64,000 nt of DNA, taken from NCBI GenBank assembly GCA_020438355.1, contig JAGQUT010000001.1:62001-126000 (forward strand). Reading direction: 5' to 3'. The stretch's first letter is position 1, and each line of letters begins with the position of its first letter. The notes below the pieces were generated by a model that saw nothing but the letters and a program-made list of their open reading frames with translations, ran no database searches and was not told where the DNA came from. The stretch comes from Solirubrobacterales bacterium. GTDB taxonomy: Bacteria > Actinomycetota > Thermoleophilia > Solirubrobacterales > 70-9. The position numbers and the translations under genes were made by a program. Shown here one piece after another: positions 33,026-43,551 of this stretch.

Positions 33026-33589
33026 ATGGCTGCGACGCCTCCGAACCATCTGAAATCCGTCGGGGAAGTGCTGATCACCGCAGAGGAGCTGCAGGCAAAG
33101 GTTTCCGAACTGGGTGCCCAGGTTAGCCGCGACTACGTCGGAAAGGACCTGGTGATGGTCGGTGTTCTGAGGGGCGCGGTCGTCTTCATCGCTGACTTGC
33201 TGCGCCACCTCACGGTGCCGTGCGAGATCGACTTCATGGCCGTCTCCAGTTACGGGTCGAGGCGTGACTCGTCTGGCGTGGTGCGCATCCTCAAGGACCT
33301 TGACGAACCGATAACGGGCCGGGACGTGCTCATCGTCGAGGACATCGTCGACTCGGGGCTGACCCTCAATTACCTGATGAGAAACCTCCGTGCCCGCGAT
33401 CCCGCCTCACTCGAAGTCTGTTCTCTTCTCACCAAGCCCGAGAGGCGCCGGGTGGACATCCCGATCCGCTACACCGGATTCGAGATTCCGAACGAGTTCG
33501 TGGTCGGATACGGCCTCGACTTCGACCAGCAGTACCGCAATCTCGATCATGTGGCGCTGTTACCCGAGGACGCGGTTCCCGACCGCTGA
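33026..33589 (+). CDS. hpt: Hypoxanthine phosphoribosyltransferase
   Basis: A 187-residue type I phosphoribosyltransferase. The PRPP loop is VLIVEDIVDSGLTLNYL, the flexible loop carries VSSYGSRRDSSG, and the early VGVLRGAVVFIADLL is typical of bacterial Hpt. It salvages hypoxanthine (and often guanine) with PRPP to IMP/GMP in the cytoplasm. It lies 10 bases after tilS and 116 bases before ftsH, the usual neighbourhood. No unusual residue was seen. Confidence 0.95.
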   Translation: MAATPPNHLKSVGEVLITAEELQAKVSELGAQVSRDYVGKDLVMVGVLRGAVVFIADLLRHLTVPCEIDFMAVSSYGSRRDSSGVVRILKDLDEPITGRDVLIVEDIVDSGLTLNYLMRNLRARDPASLEVCSLLTKPERRRVDIPIRYTGFEIPNEFVVGYGLDFDQQYRNLDHVALLPEDAVPDR

Positions 33590-33642
33590 TAATTCTTCGT
33601 TCCCCGACCGCTCTCCCATGCCGACTGAAGGGTTCTCCCTGC

Positions 33643-33694
33643 TAGTCTGATCTTTCGGCCCTGCGGTGGTAAATCCCCGTTCGGCCGCAGAAAG
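33643..33694 (+). promoter_or_regulatory. Candidate ftsH promoter and leader hairpin
   Basis: A -10-like TAGTCT (33643-33648) would start a leader of about 50 nt. In it CTGCGG (33661-33666) pairs with CCGCAG (33685-33690), and CTTT/AAAG can extend the stem past a bulge. Confidence 0.35.
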
Positions 33695-33705
33695 CGACCC
33701 TAGAT

Positions 33706-35685
<1,980 letters not shown>

Positions 35686-35699
35686 CGAGCCGACATTGA

Positions 35700-35726
35700 A
35701 TTCGATCGCGCCATTTGCGATCGAAT
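35700..35726. terminator. Hairpin between convergent ftsH and amine oxidase
   Basis: ATTCGATCGC (35700-35709) and GCGATCGAAT (35717-35726) form a perfect 10-bp stem with a 7-base loop. There is no T-tract on either strand, so it may need help to terminate, or it may protect 3' ends. Confidence 0.55.
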
Positions 35727-35747
35727 CCGATCTCGATGCCTTTCGAA

Positions 35748-37151
35748 TCAGGTACCGGCGGCGATTTCGCTGGCGGCCCGGGTTCCCGAGCTGATCGCGC
35801 CGTCCATGTAGCCGGCCCAGACCGTGGCCGTCTCGGCTCCGGCCCAGTGGAGGGGACCGACCGGTCTGCGCAACGCCTCGCCATAGGTCATCCAGGCACC
35901 TGGCGGCAGGTATCCGCCGTAACAGCCGCGGGCAAACTCGTCGGCCGCCCAGGCCTTGTCAACAAAGTGTTCCGGCTTGCCGGCCTTCGGGCCGAACAGC
36001 CTGACCAGACAATCCAGAACGATGTGGCGTCGTTCATCCGGAGGCAGGTCTGTAGCGCGGCGCGCCGCATTGCCTTCCAGAAAGGCCAGGAGCACACCGG
36101 GGCTGCCCGAAGGCGGGGAATTGTCGAAGGTGACCGAGACCGGACCGTCAGCGCTGGTTGCCTGCCCCGACAGACCTTCGGCTCTCCAGAAAGGCTCGGA
36201 GTAGATCGCGTGGCACTTGACCACGGTTCCCTGGACCATCCGCTGGGTCAGGCCATCACGCACGGCCGGCAAGATCGGGTCGTACTCGAGCCTGCCCGCT
36301 ACCGCCGGAGGAAGCGCGACCACCGCGGCCCGCGCGGAAACCGTAAGTTCATCGGATTCAACCGACACCGGATGCGGCCCCACTTCCATCGGCTGCTCCT
36401 CGACATCGCCCGGCATCTGGCGCCAGCGGATGCGGCGGACAGGGAAACCGAGGTGGACGCGGTCGCCGAGTTCGGCTGCCATTCGTTCGGCGATCAGCTG
36501 GGTTCCGCCAACCACGCGGGAGTCCTGGGCCCCGTCGGCCGCGTCGAGCATCAGTTCCAGCGAACCGCCCCCCGACTTCACGTAGAAGAGGGCGTGAAGA
36601 AGCGAGACGTCCTCGGGTTCCGCCGCCCAGACCGCCTGGATCGCGAGACGGAGCAGGTCTCTCGCGGCAGGTGTCTTCGAGTTCCTTTTCATCCACGTTG
36701 CGAAAGTCTCCGCGTCCCAGTCGGCTAGCTCGAGCTGCTTCCACGGCTGCTCGACGTCGACCCGGGCGGCCATCTTTTCCAGGCGCTTCAGGGCCATCCC
36801 GACTTCGGCCAGAGAGATCGGATTCAGCTTGGGGATGGTCCCGTCGTACCGGCGGGCCTTGCCCGCCCTCTCGAACAGGTTGCTTCCCTGACACCACGTC
36901 GGAAATGTCTCGAGTCCCAGATCGGAAATGAGATCGAGAACACGGTCCTGGGTCGGGCCGACCCATTGGCCTCCAAGCTCAACAATCTCGCCGTCGCCGA
37001 TCGGTTCATTCAGTAGCCGGCCCCCGACCCTGTCCCGGGCTTCCACAACCTGGCAGTCAATGCCGAGGCGCGTCAGCTCCCTTGCTGCCGAAAGCCCCGC
37101 CAGTCCGGCACCCACAACCACGACTTCGGTTTCGATCCTTTCTCCACCCAC
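35748..37151 (-). CDS. Flavin-containing monoamine oxidase family protein
   Basis: 467 residues from GTG 37151, which has GATACT 7 bases upstream and avoids overlapping folP; longer frames start inside folP. The dinucleotide fold is VVVVGAGLAGLSAARELT, then VEARDRVGGRL and GGQWVGPTQDRV. Near the C-terminus come RGCYGGYLPPGAW and WAGAETATVWAGYMDGAI, the FAD-binding end of monoamine oxidases. It oxidises amines (substrate unknown) with FAD and oxygen, giving aldehyde, ammonia and peroxide. It lies on the opposite strand between ftsH and folP, at the place where folE is often found. Confidence 0.88.
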   Translation of the reverse strand: MGGERIETEVVVVGAGLAGLSAARELTRLGIDCQVVEARDRVGGRLLNEPIGDGEIVELGGQWVGPTQDRVLDLISDLGLETFPTWCQGSNLFERAGKARRYDGTIPKLNPISLAEVGMALKRLEKMAARVDVEQPWKQLELADWDAETFATWMKRNSKTPAARDLLRLAIQAVWAAEPEDVSLLHALFYVKSGGGSLELMLDAADGAQDSRVVGGTQLIAERMAAELGDRVHLGFPVRRIRWRQMPGDVEEQPMEVGPHPVSVESDELTVSARAAVVALPPAVAGRLEYDPILPAVRDGLTQRMVQGTVVKCHAIYSEPFWRAEGLSGQATSADGPVSVTFDNSPPSGSPGVLLAFLEGNAARRATDLPPDERRHIVLDCLVRLFGPKAGKPEHFVDKAWAADEFARGCYGGYLPPGAWMTYGEALRRPVGPLHWAGAETATVWAGYMDGAISSGTRAASEIAAGT

Positions 37152-37158
37152 CGCGTGA

Positions 37159-37164
37159 AGTATC
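37159..37164 (-). promoter_or_regulatory. Leaderless -10 element (amine oxidase)
   Basis: On the minus strand GATACT ends 7 bases before the GTG at 37151. It supports that GTG as the start. Confidence 0.45.
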
Positions 37165-37184
37165 CCTGACCGGCGGGCGCCGAA

Positions 37185-37190
37185 TAGAGT
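37185..37190 (+). promoter_or_regulatory. Leaderless -10 element (folP)
   Basis: TAGAGT ends 7 bases before the ATG at 37198. The folate genes thus seem to have their own promoter, back to back with that of the amine oxidase. Confidence 0.5.
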
Positions 37191-37197
37191 CAATGCC

Positions 37198-37989
37198 ATG
37201 AAGGTCATGGGGATCGTCAATGTCACTCCGGACTCTTTCTCTGATGGAGGTCTCTTCTTCGATCACGAGAAGGCGATTGAACGTGGCCTCCAGCTGGTCT
37301 CGGAGGGTGCGGATGTACTTGACATCGGAGGCGAATCCACCCGCCCGGGCGCCGACGCAGGGCCCCTGGAGGAAGAGCTCAGGAGAGTCATTCCGGTGGT
37401 TGAAGGCCTGGCTGGCGCGGCACCGGTTTCCATTGACACGACCAAGGCGGAGGTTGCGAGGCAGGCAATCGAGGCCGGAGCGAAGATCGTCAATGACGTC
37501 ACGGCGCTCCGGGGTGATCCGGAGATGGTCGGGGTTGTGGCCGAAACCGGGGTTGAACTGGTCCTCATGCATATGCTCGGAACCCCTCGGACCATGCAGG
37601 ACGACCCTCGCTATGACGACGTTGTCGCCGAGGTGGCGGAGTTTCTGGCGGTTCAGGCCGGGGTCGCGGAAGCGGCCGGGGTCGAGCGCGACAAGATCTG
37701 GATCGACCCCGGAATCGGGTTCGGCAAGACCGTAGAGCACAACCTGCTGCTCTTGAGGTCCACATCAAGATTCGTGGAGATGAAGCTGCCGGTGCTGGTT
37801 GGTGCCTCCCGGAAACGCTTCATCGGCGAGCTTGGTGGTGGTGCCCCCGAGGGCCGTCGACTCGGCGGGACGATCGCAGCCTGCCTTGCCGCCCGCGAAC
37901 GTGGAGCGGCGATGGTCAGGGTTCACGACGTAGCACCGGTGGTCCAGGCGATCCTTGTTGCCTCCGCCATCGAAGAGGTCGGTGAGTAG
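37198..37989 (+). CDS. folP: Dihydropteroate synthase
   Basis: A 263-residue TIM-barrel enzyme joining p-aminobenzoate to dihydropterin pyrophosphate. Signatures are GIVNVTPDSFSDGG near the start, DIGGESTRPGA, and the catalytic-pterin region DPGIGFGKT and VGASRKRFIG. The length is normal and there is no sulfonamide-resistance insertion. It begins the folP-folB-folK operon. The leaderless -10 element fixes the ATG at 37198. folB begins 5 bases after its stop. Confidence 0.96.
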   Translation: MKVMGIVNVTPDSFSDGGLFFDHEKAIERGLQLVSEGADVLDIGGESTRPGADAGPLEEELRRVIPVVEGLAGAAPVSIDTTKAEVARQAIEAGAKIVNDVTALRGDPEMVGVVAETGVELVLMHMLGTPRTMQDDPRYDDVVAEVAEFLAVQAGVAEAAGVERDKIWIDPGIGFGKTVEHNLLLLRSTSRFVEMKLPVLVGASRKRFIGELGGGAPEGRRLGGTIAACLAARERGAAMVRVHDVAPVVQAILVASAIEEVGE

Positions 37990-37993
37990 CGCC

Positions 37994-38377
37994 ATGGAAC
38001 GCCCCGGCACCGGTGACGTGATCATCGCCCTGACCGGTGTGGAACTCCACACCAACCACGGCGTGACGGACGCCGAACAGGAACTCGGCCAGCGAATGCT
38101 GTTCGACGTCGAGATGGTGCCCGAAGACGTCCCCGCAACGGAGGACGACAAGATCGAAGGAACTGTCGATTACGGCGCGGTGACTGAATTCGTCGCTGCG
38201 GCTGCGACATCCGTCCGGTACCGGACCTTGGAGCGCCTGGTTACGGTAATCGCCGACGGTCTGCTCGAGAGGTTTCCGGTGGTCGAGGTCCGGGTCCGCG
38301 CTACCAAGCCCGAGCCGCCGGTCCCGTTCAGCATGGACGGAGCTTCGGTCGAGGTCTTCAGAAGCCGTGAGTTCTGA
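37994..38377 (+). CDS. folB: Dihydroneopterin aldolase
   Basis: About 127 residues. The family start DVIIALTGVELHTNHGVTDAE, shifted slightly from the usual GVxxYxxHGV, is followed by GQRMLFDVEM, TVDYGAVTEFV, RTLERLVTVIADGLLE and the end VRATKPEPPVPFSMDGASV. It cleaves dihydroneopterin to 6-hydroxymethyl-dihydropterin and glycolaldehyde. A GTG at 37982, overlapping folP, is an alternative start in the same frame. Its stop overlaps folK by 11 bases. Confidence 0.93.
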   Translation: MERPGTGDVIIALTGVELHTNHGVTDAEQELGQRMLFDVEMVPEDVPATEDDKIEGTVDYGAVTEFVAAAATSVRYRTLERLVTVIADGLLERFPVVEVRVRATKPEPPVPFSMDGASVEVFRSREF

Positions 38378-38930
38378 ACGCCAGGTTTACCTGGGTCTCG
38401 GCTCCAACATCGGGGACCGTTACGGCCATCTGGCCGATGCGATCGACCGGCTCGCGGAAAAGGGACTCGTTATCGAGGCTGTCTCTTCAGCCTGGGAGAC
38501 CGAGCCGGTGGGCGAGATCCTTGATCAGCCTGACTTCTTGAACGCGGCGATCCGGGTTCGCTCCGACCTTGATCCCGAACCGCTGCTCGACCTGCTCAAG
38601 TCGGTCGAAGCCGACCTGGGGAGGGAAACCGGCAGACCGAGGCATTCGCCACGGGTAATCGACGTCGACCTGCTCCTGATGGGTGGCCTCGTGTACGAAT
38701 CAGACCGTCTCCGGCTGCCACACCGGGAAACAACCTCAAGAAGGTTCGTGCTCGCCCCGCTGCTCGAGCTTGACCCGGACCTGGCCCTGCCGGACGGCAC
38801 GAAGCTCGCCGACGCCATGGCGGAACTGGAAGCTGATCCTGGCGGGGCGGGGGCCGGCCAGCAAATTCGAAGGGCCGGACCGGTGAAACGCGATGCAACA
38901 GATTCGGGTGATGCAACAGGGAGCAGGTAA
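38367..38930 (+). CDS. folK: 2-amino-4-hydroxy-6-hydroxymethyldihydropteridine pyrophosphokinase
   Basis: 187 residues with a GTG start inside the end of folB. The HPPK signature RPRHSPRVIDVDLLLMGG binds ATP-magnesium; VYLGLGSNIGDRYGHL and LPHRETTSRRFVLAPLLEL are standard. It pyrophosphorylates hydroxymethyl-dihydropterin to make the FolP substrate. The last 30 residues are a low-complexity Gly/Ala/Arg tail beyond the usual end. It is the final gene of the folate operon, and the next gene has its own leaderless promoter. Confidence 0.95.
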   Translation: MSSERQVYLGLGSNIGDRYGHLADAIDRLAEKGLVIEAVSSAWETEPVGEILDQPDFLNAAIRVRSDLDPEPLLDLLKSVEADLGRETGRPRHSPRVIDVDLLLMGGLVYESDRLRLPHRETTSRRFVLAPLLELDPDLALPDGTKLADAMAELEADPGGAGAGQQIRRAGPVKRDATDSGDATGSR

Positions 38931-38933
38931 TCT
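38928..38933 (+). promoter_or_regulatory. Leaderless -10 element (DUF2855 gene)
   Basis: TAATCT ends 7 bases before the ATG at 38941 and overlaps the end of folK. It supports 38941 as the start. Confidence 0.5.
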
Positions 38934-38940
38934 CCCCCGC

Positions 38941-40029
38941 ATGTCCGACTCCTACGACTTCGCTGTAAGCCGCGACGACCTGCGGGACATCACGATTCTC
39001 AAGGCTCCGGGACCGGAAACGGAGCTTTCCGATGGTCAGGTTCTGGTCGAGATCGACCACTTCTCCCTCACCGCGAACAACGTCACTTACGGCGCGATGG
39101 GCGAGGCCATGAGTTACTGGAACTTCTATCCGGCCCCCGAAGGCCTCGGCCGGATTCCGGTCTGGGGCTATGCCAAAGTTGTCGCCTCGGAAGCCGACGG
39201 GGTTGAAGCCGGGACCAGGGTTTTCGGCTACTTCCCGATGTCGACCCATGCCGTGCTTGAACCAGGACGGCTACGCGAGTCCGGTTTCACCGACGTGACC
39301 GACTACCGCACGGAACTCCCCGCCGTTTACAACGAGTACCGCTTTGTCCGAGGCGACAAGGACGAGGAGCGGGAGCGGCTGGTCGCGATCTTCATGCCGC
39401 TGTACGGGACCTCCTGGCTTCTCGCTGACTGGCTCAACGAGATCGAGTTCGCCGGCGCCTCGCAACTGGTGGCCTCTAGTGCCTCCAGCAAGACGGCTCT
39501 TGGCCTGGGCCACGCCCTCCAGGTCGATTTCGACTCTCCGATCGACACTATCGGCCTCACCTCTGAGGGGAACCTCGAGTTCACGAAGGGAACGGGACAT
39601 TGGGATGAGGTCTTCACCTACGACCAGTTGGACCGGATCGATCCTTCCACCCCGACCATCTACGTCGACTTCGGTGGCAACGCGAAGCTGAGGCACCGGG
39701 TCCACAGCCACTTCGGGGACGGCTTGATCGCATCCGTTGCCGTCGGCATCGCCGACTGGGAGTCCATGGTCCCAGAGGAGGGTGCTTCACTCCCCGGTCC
39801 CCAGCCACAGTTCTTCTTCGCTCCCGACCGCGTGGTAAAGCGAAACGCAGACTGGGGCGAGGACGGGCTCGGAGAGCGACTCGCGAAAAGCCAGGACCGC
39901 TTCACCGACCGCAGCCGGGACTGGATGGAAGTTCAGATCGGCAGCGGGCCAGACGCAATCCGGGATTCCCTGAACGCCCTGATGGACGGTCAGGTGCCCC
40001 CGGACCGCGGCATCTCGGTCGAACCCTGA
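38941..40029 (+). CDS. DUF2855 family protein (MDR-like fold)
   Basis: A 362-residue cytoplasmic protein. The N-terminus resembles the GroES-like part of medium-chain dehydrogenases (DGQVLVEIDHFSLTANNVTYG; GYAKVVASEADGVEAGTRVFGY), followed by a nucleotide-fold-like middle (ASQLVASSASSKTALGLGHAL). Zinc ligands of alcohol dehydrogenases are absent. This is the pattern of DUF2855, found in actinobacteria and proteobacteria, without a firm function to my knowledge. Its 3' end overlaps the convergent membrane protein by 40 bases. Confidence 0.82.
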   Translation: MSDSYDFAVSRDDLRDITILKAPGPETELSDGQVLVEIDHFSLTANNVTYGAMGEAMSYWNFYPAPEGLGRIPVWGYAKVVASEADGVEAGTRVFGYFPMSTHAVLEPGRLRESGFTDVTDYRTELPAVYNEYRFVRGDKDEERERLVAIFMPLYGTSWLLADWLNEIEFAGASQLVASSASSKTALGLGHALQVDFDSPIDTIGLTSEGNLEFTKGTGHWDEVFTYDQLDRIDPSTPTIYVDFGGNAKLRHRVHSHFGDGLIASVAVGIADWESMVPEEGASLPGPQPQFFFAPDRVVKRNADWGEDGLGERLAKSQDRFTDRSRDWMEVQIGSGPDAIRDSLNALMDGQVPPDRGISVEP

Positions 40030-40508
40030 GTCATCCGGGTCCAGCGGCGAGCAGAAAGTCCGCCCGCCGTGGCTGATGCCAGTCCGCTTGCAGCGAGAAC
40101 GAGCCCGAGCGCAGTCACGTCTATGCGGGATGTGTCATCCGGAGTTGCCAGGAGCACGGCGAAGGCCATTGCAACAAGTGAAAGCCCCAGCACCATGAGT
40201 GTGATTCCCGCGGCCAGCATCCACGGGTTGTCCGGTTCGTCACCCTGGCTTCGCGAGTGCCTCAACCGGAATACGGCGTGGACCGCCAGCAAGGTCGCCA
40301 TGAAGAAGAGCCCGGTGCCGACAAGCAGAAAGATGACCCCGACACCAATGTAGAAGCTGGGCTGGCTGTCGTTGTAGCCCCAGACGGTGACGCCGATGAA
40401 CCCGAGGCCCTGGTACATCAGGACAAGGGCGCAGAGCCCGATGCCGACTGACAGGAGCGTCATGGCTACCCCGCCAGGTGTGAGACGCCCTTCGCTGCTG
40501 TCGCTCAT
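39990..40508 (-). CDS. Four-helix membrane protein of unknown function
   Basis: A 172-residue protein with four hydrophobic segments: VAMTLLSVGIGLCALVLMY, FYIGVGVIFLLVGTGLFFM, AAGITLMVLGLSLVAMAFAV and LGLVLAASGLASATAGGL. The loop between helices 2 and 3 is Arg/His-rich. No known motif. GGGAG is 8 bases before the ATG. It is divergent from the reductase gene and overlaps the DUF2855 gene convergently. Confidence 0.75.
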   Translation of the reverse strand: MSDSSEGRLTPGGVAMTLLSVGIGLCALVLMYQGLGFIGVTVWGYNDSQPSFYIGVGVIFLLVGTGLFFMATLLAVHAVFRLRHSRSQGDEPDNPWMLAAGITLMVLGLSLVAMAFAVLLATPDDTSRIDVTALGLVLAASGLASATAGGLSARRWTRMTQGSTEMPRSGGT

Positions 40509-40618
40509 CGCTTCGACTCCCGGGGTTCGTGTTCGCCAACACCCCGTTTACCCGCAGTTGGCGTTCGAGTTACCCCTTGCTGGGTACCTGCGAGACATGG
40601 TCGCTGACTGGAGGCATT

Positions 40619-41917
40619 GTGAGTGAGGAAAGAATCGTCATCGTCGGGGCGAGCCTGGCCGGGGCCCGGGCCGCGGAAGGTGCGCGCGATGCGGGCTTCG
40701 AAGGGGAAATCCTGCTGATCGGGGAGGAGCCCGACGATCCGTATGAAAGACCGCCACTCTCGAAGGACTATCTGCGTGGAGAAAAAGACCAACTCACCTG
40801 GGTTCACGACGCCGGCTACTACGGGGAGAGGGGCATTGACCTCCGACTCTCGACCTTCGTTTCCGGGATAGACCCTTCGAGCAGGACCGTCCAGCTAGAT
40901 GGTGCGAACCCCGAGCCGTACGACCGCCTGCTCCTGGCCACCGGCTGCGAACCCGTAAGTCTCGATCTCCCCGGAAGCGGACTTTCCGGAATTCATTACC
41001 TGCGGTCAGTGGCTGACTCCGCGGCGTTGCGGGACCAGCTGGGAGAGGGAACAAGGGTCGTAGTGGTTGGGGCAGGCTGGATCGGGTCGGAGGTTGCGGC
41101 CTCGGCCCGGCAGAAGGGGTGCGAGGTCGTCCTGATCGAGCCCCGGGAGGTTCCTCTCCAGACCGTTCTGGGGACGCGGTTGGGTGGGGTGTACAGGGAT
41201 CTCCACATCGAACACGGGGTTGACTACAAGTCGGGCACCAAAGTCGAGGCATTCCTCGGCGAAGACCGGGTGACATCGGTGGGCACAACGGCCGGCGAGA
41301 TCCCCGCCGACCTGGTCGTCGTTGGCATCGGCGCGACACCCCGCACAGGGCTTGCCCAACTCGCCGGGCTCGAACTCAACGACGGCGTGCCTGTAGATGC
41401 GGGAATGCGAACCGAGGGCGAATGCATCTACGCCGCAGGAGACATCGCCAACCAGTATCACCCCTTCTACGGCGAGCGCATCCGGGTGGAGCACTGGGCC
41501 AACGCACGCCGCCAGGGGTACGCGGCTGGCCGCTCGATGGCTGGCGAAGAAACCTTCTACGACGATCTGCCCTACTTCTTTTCCGACCAGTACGACCTCG
41601 GAATGGAATACATCGGGCACGCCGAAGGCTCGGACGAGGTCGTGATCCGGGGGGACGCGGAGTCCCGGGAGTTCATCGCCTTCTGGTTGCGCGAAGGAAG
41701 GGTCCTTGCCGGAATGAACGTCAACGTCTGGGACGTAAACGAACGGATCGGCGACCTGATCCGGTCAAAGCAAGCGATCGATACTGCAGCCCTGGCCGAT
41801 CCCGAAACGGATCTGGCCACGATTGCCGACCCGGTTCAGGCGGCAGCGGATGAGGCTGATTCGCGTAGCGGCGCGAGCCATTCGGCCGGCAGGGCCGGCG
41901 GCACATCACCAGAGTAA
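40619..41917 (+). CDS. FAD/NAD(P)H-dependent ferredoxin (rubredoxin)-type reductase
   Basis: 432 residues from GTG 40619, with GGAGG 5 bases before it; a longer frame is rejected. FAD fold IVIVGASLAGARAAEGARD, PPLSKDYLRG, LLLATGCEP, NAD fold VVVVGAGWIGSEVAASA, second FAD motif CIYAAGDIAN, and a reductase C-terminal domain (FWLREGRVLAGMNVNVWD). No redox-active CxxC, so it belongs to the oxygenase-coupled reductases (BphA4/putidaredoxin-reductase-like). It passes electrons from NAD(P)H to a ferredoxin or rubredoxin; no such partner is nearby. It overlaps the convergent GST-like gene by 82 bases. Confidence 0.88.
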   Translation: MSEERIVIVGASLAGARAAEGARDAGFEGEILLIGEEPDDPYERPPLSKDYLRGEKDQLTWVHDAGYYGERGIDLRLSTFVSGIDPSSRTVQLDGANPEPYDRLLLATGCEPVSLDLPGSGLSGIHYLRSVADSAALRDQLGEGTRVVVVGAGWIGSEVAASARQKGCEVVLIEPREVPLQTVLGTRLGGVYRDLHIEHGVDYKSGTKVEAFLGEDRVTSVGTTAGEIPADLVVVGIGATPRTGLAQLAGLELNDGVPVDAGMRTEGECIYAAGDIANQYHPFYGERIRVEHWANARRQGYAAGRSMAGEETFYDDLPYFFSDQYDLGMEYIGHAEGSDEVVIRGDAESREFIAFWLREGRVLAGMNVNVWDVNERIGDLIRSKQAIDTAALADPETDLATIADPVQAAADEADSRSGASHSAGRAGGTSPE

Positions 41918-42600
41918 TCGGGGCAGGCCCTGAAGGCGGCCTTGCCGATCGGTCGGTCCACGATGAACGGTTTCAAATCCTGCAGGGTGCAGGCGAGCCG
42001 AATGCTCGTCGCGATCTGGAAATCGGCGGCGTTGAGGCTCTCGCCATCCAGTACACCTTCCGCGACCCAGCCATCGAGCCGGTCGAGCCAGCCAGGCAGC
42101 GCGGACAGGTTGGCCCTGGCGTTCTCGTCAGTCGAGTTGTTCACCTTGTACTCGCCCCAGATGATCGGTCCGCTCGTGTAGGAGGCCACGGACGGGGGCA
42201 GGGGAAGGTTTGAACCCTTGAGGAAGGTGCCGATCGAGCGCGGCTTCCGGCGAACCGCATTCCAGAGGATCTGCCGGACCGCGTGCTGGAGCTCGGCCTC
42301 ACCGAAAGCCTCGGCGATCAGGACCTTCTTCCGGGCCTCCTCGTCGGCAGGCAGAAGCGGCGGTTCGGGCACCATCCGGTCCAGGGCCCGGGCGATCTCG
42401 ACAGAACCCTGCAGGCTTTCGCCGTTGAACTTGAGTGCCGGAACCGTGGTTCCCGGAAAACCCAGTGCCCGGACCGCGGCCTTGTGCATCAGCGGCATGA
42501 TGTCGACGGTGCGGTACTCGATGCCCTTGAAGTCCAGCATCAGCTTGACCGTCATCGCGGGATGGGAACCGGGCAGTGAGAACAGCGTCGCCTTGCTCAT
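41836..42600 (-). CDS. Glutathione S-transferase-like protein
   Basis: 254 residues from ATG 42600, supported by a leaderless TAAGAT 7 bases upstream; an ATG at 42609 is the alternative. Thioredoxin-like N-domain KATLFSLPGSHPAMTVKLML, with the cis-Pro in TTVPALKFNGESLQGSVEIA, then an all-helical C-domain with DFQIATSIRLA. This is the GST fold. Most actinobacteria use mycothiol instead of glutathione, so the thiol partner and the reaction are uncertain. Convergent with the reductase and divergent from coaX. Confidence 0.78.
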   Translation of the reverse strand: MSKATLFSLPGSHPAMTVKLMLDFKGIEYRTVDIMPLMHKAAVRALGFPGTTVPALKFNGESLQGSVEIARALDRMVPEPPLLPADEEARKKVLIAEAFGEAELQHAVRQILWNAVRRKPRSIGTFLKGSNLPLPPSVASYTSGPIIWGEYKVNNSTDENARANLSALPGWLDRLDGWVAEGVLDGESLNAADFQIATSIRLACTLQDLKPFIVDRPIGKAAFRACPDYSGDVPPALPAEWLAPLRESASSAAA

Positions 42601-42607
42601 GGGGGAC

Positions 42608-42613
42608 ATCTTA
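42608..42613 (-). promoter_or_regulatory. Leaderless -10 element (GST-like gene)
   Basis: TAAGAT on the minus strand ends 7 bases before the ATG at 42600. Its upstream edge touches the first base of structured element copy 2. Confidence 0.5.
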
Positions 42614-42704
42614 AGTCGGCGAGCTTCGCTCCGCCTCCACGTTCAACCCGCCCCTCCCGGTTGAAGCAAGGGATGGTCGGGAGGGGCTCTCGCCACTGTT
42701 GATC
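42613..42704 (+). ncRNA. Copy 2 of the structured intergenic element (conserved blocks plus covarying stem)
   Basis: The second copy of the element at 30295, 92 bases long. It has the conserved 5' block (42613-42649), then a perfect 10-bp stem GCCCCTCCCG (42650-42659) with CGGGAGGGGC (42678-42687) around an 18-base loop containing GAAGCAAGGGA, then CCACTGTTGATC (from 42693). Offsets from block to stem (37) and from stem to 3' block (5) equal those of copy 1, while the stem bases are unrelated. The 5' hairpin GGCGAGC-TTC-GCTCCGCC pairs better here. It lies between the GST-like gene and coaX, 79 bases before the coaX ATG. Confidence 0.6.
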
Positions 42705-42783
42705 CGGTCAGCGCTTGCTCTCGGGCGGATTAGTGATTGGCGGGCGGCCCGCATTGGGGTGTTCCTGCCACACTTTCTGACTC

Positions 42784-43551
42784 ATGCTTCTTGCAATCGA
42801 CGTCGGCAACACCCAGACCCATCTCGGGGCCTTCGAGGGCACCGAGCTGACCAGGCATTGGCGGTTTCAGACGAGGGCCGGGGCCACAAGCGACGAGCTG
42901 GCTGAACGCATCTCCGGCCTGATGGAGCTGCGGGGGACCGGGTTCGGGGACCTCGACGGTCTGGTCGTTTCATCAGTGGTGCCCCCACTGGGGTCCGAGT
43001 ACACCCGCTTCGCGGAGCAGTACCTGGATGTCGATTGCCTGCTGGTCGGGCCGGGTATCCGCACCGGCATGGCGATCGAGATCGACAACCCTGCGGAAGT
43101 GGGCGCCGACCGGCTCGTGAACGCGATCGCCGCATATGAGGAAGTAGGCGATGTCTGCGTTGGCGTCGATTTCGGAACCGGAATCAACTTTGATGCCGTC
43201 TCCGCGGATGGTGCCTACCTGGGTGGCGCGATCGCTCCAGGCGTCGAGATTTCGCTCACAGCACTGACCGAGCGTGCTGCCCGGATCTCCCGCATCGACC
43301 TGGGCGAGCCGAAGAAGGCGATCGGAACCTCCTCGAGAGAGGCGATCCAGGTGGGAGTCATCTACGGGTTTGCGGGGCTGGTCGACGGCATAGCCAGAAG
43401 GATCAACACCGAGCTCGGCGGCAGCGCCCGTTTCATCGCGACCGGCGGATACGCGAAGTCGATCGTGCCGTACTCCGAAGAGATCGACGAGATCGACGAA
43501 CTCCTTACGCTCAAGGGGCTTCGGATAATTCATGAGCGGAACCGTGGCTGA
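42784..43551 (+). CDS. coaX: Type III pantothenate kinase
   Basis: 255 residues of the ASKHA fold. The phosphate loop is LLAIDVGNTQTHLGAF, then GADRLVNAIAAYE, the second phosphate region CVGVDFGTGINFDAV (usually DFGTATTFD), and GGAIAPGVEISLTAL. It phosphorylates pantothenate, the first step of coenzyme A synthesis. The residues around the second loop differ slightly from the consensus but Asp is kept. Its end overlaps the dus gene by 20 bases, so the two are one operon. The upstream gap carries the structured element. Confidence 0.92.
   Translation: MLLAIDVGNTQTHLGAFEGTELTRHWRFQTRAGATSDELAERISGLMELRGTGFGDLDGLVVSSVVPPLGSEYTRFAEQYLDVDCLLVGPGIRTGMAIEIDNPAEVGADRLVNAIAAYEEVGDVCVGVDFGTGINFDAVSADGAYLGGAIAPGVEISLTALTERAARISRIDLGEPKKAIGTSSREAIQVGVIYGFAGLVDGIARRINTELGGSARFIATGGYAKSIVPYSEEIDEIDELLTLKGLRIIHERNRG

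Noticed and set aside
33590-33705. Possible tRNA or small RNA gene between hpt and ftsH
   Set aside because: No T-arm consensus or cloverleaf; only a modest leader hairpin is seen.
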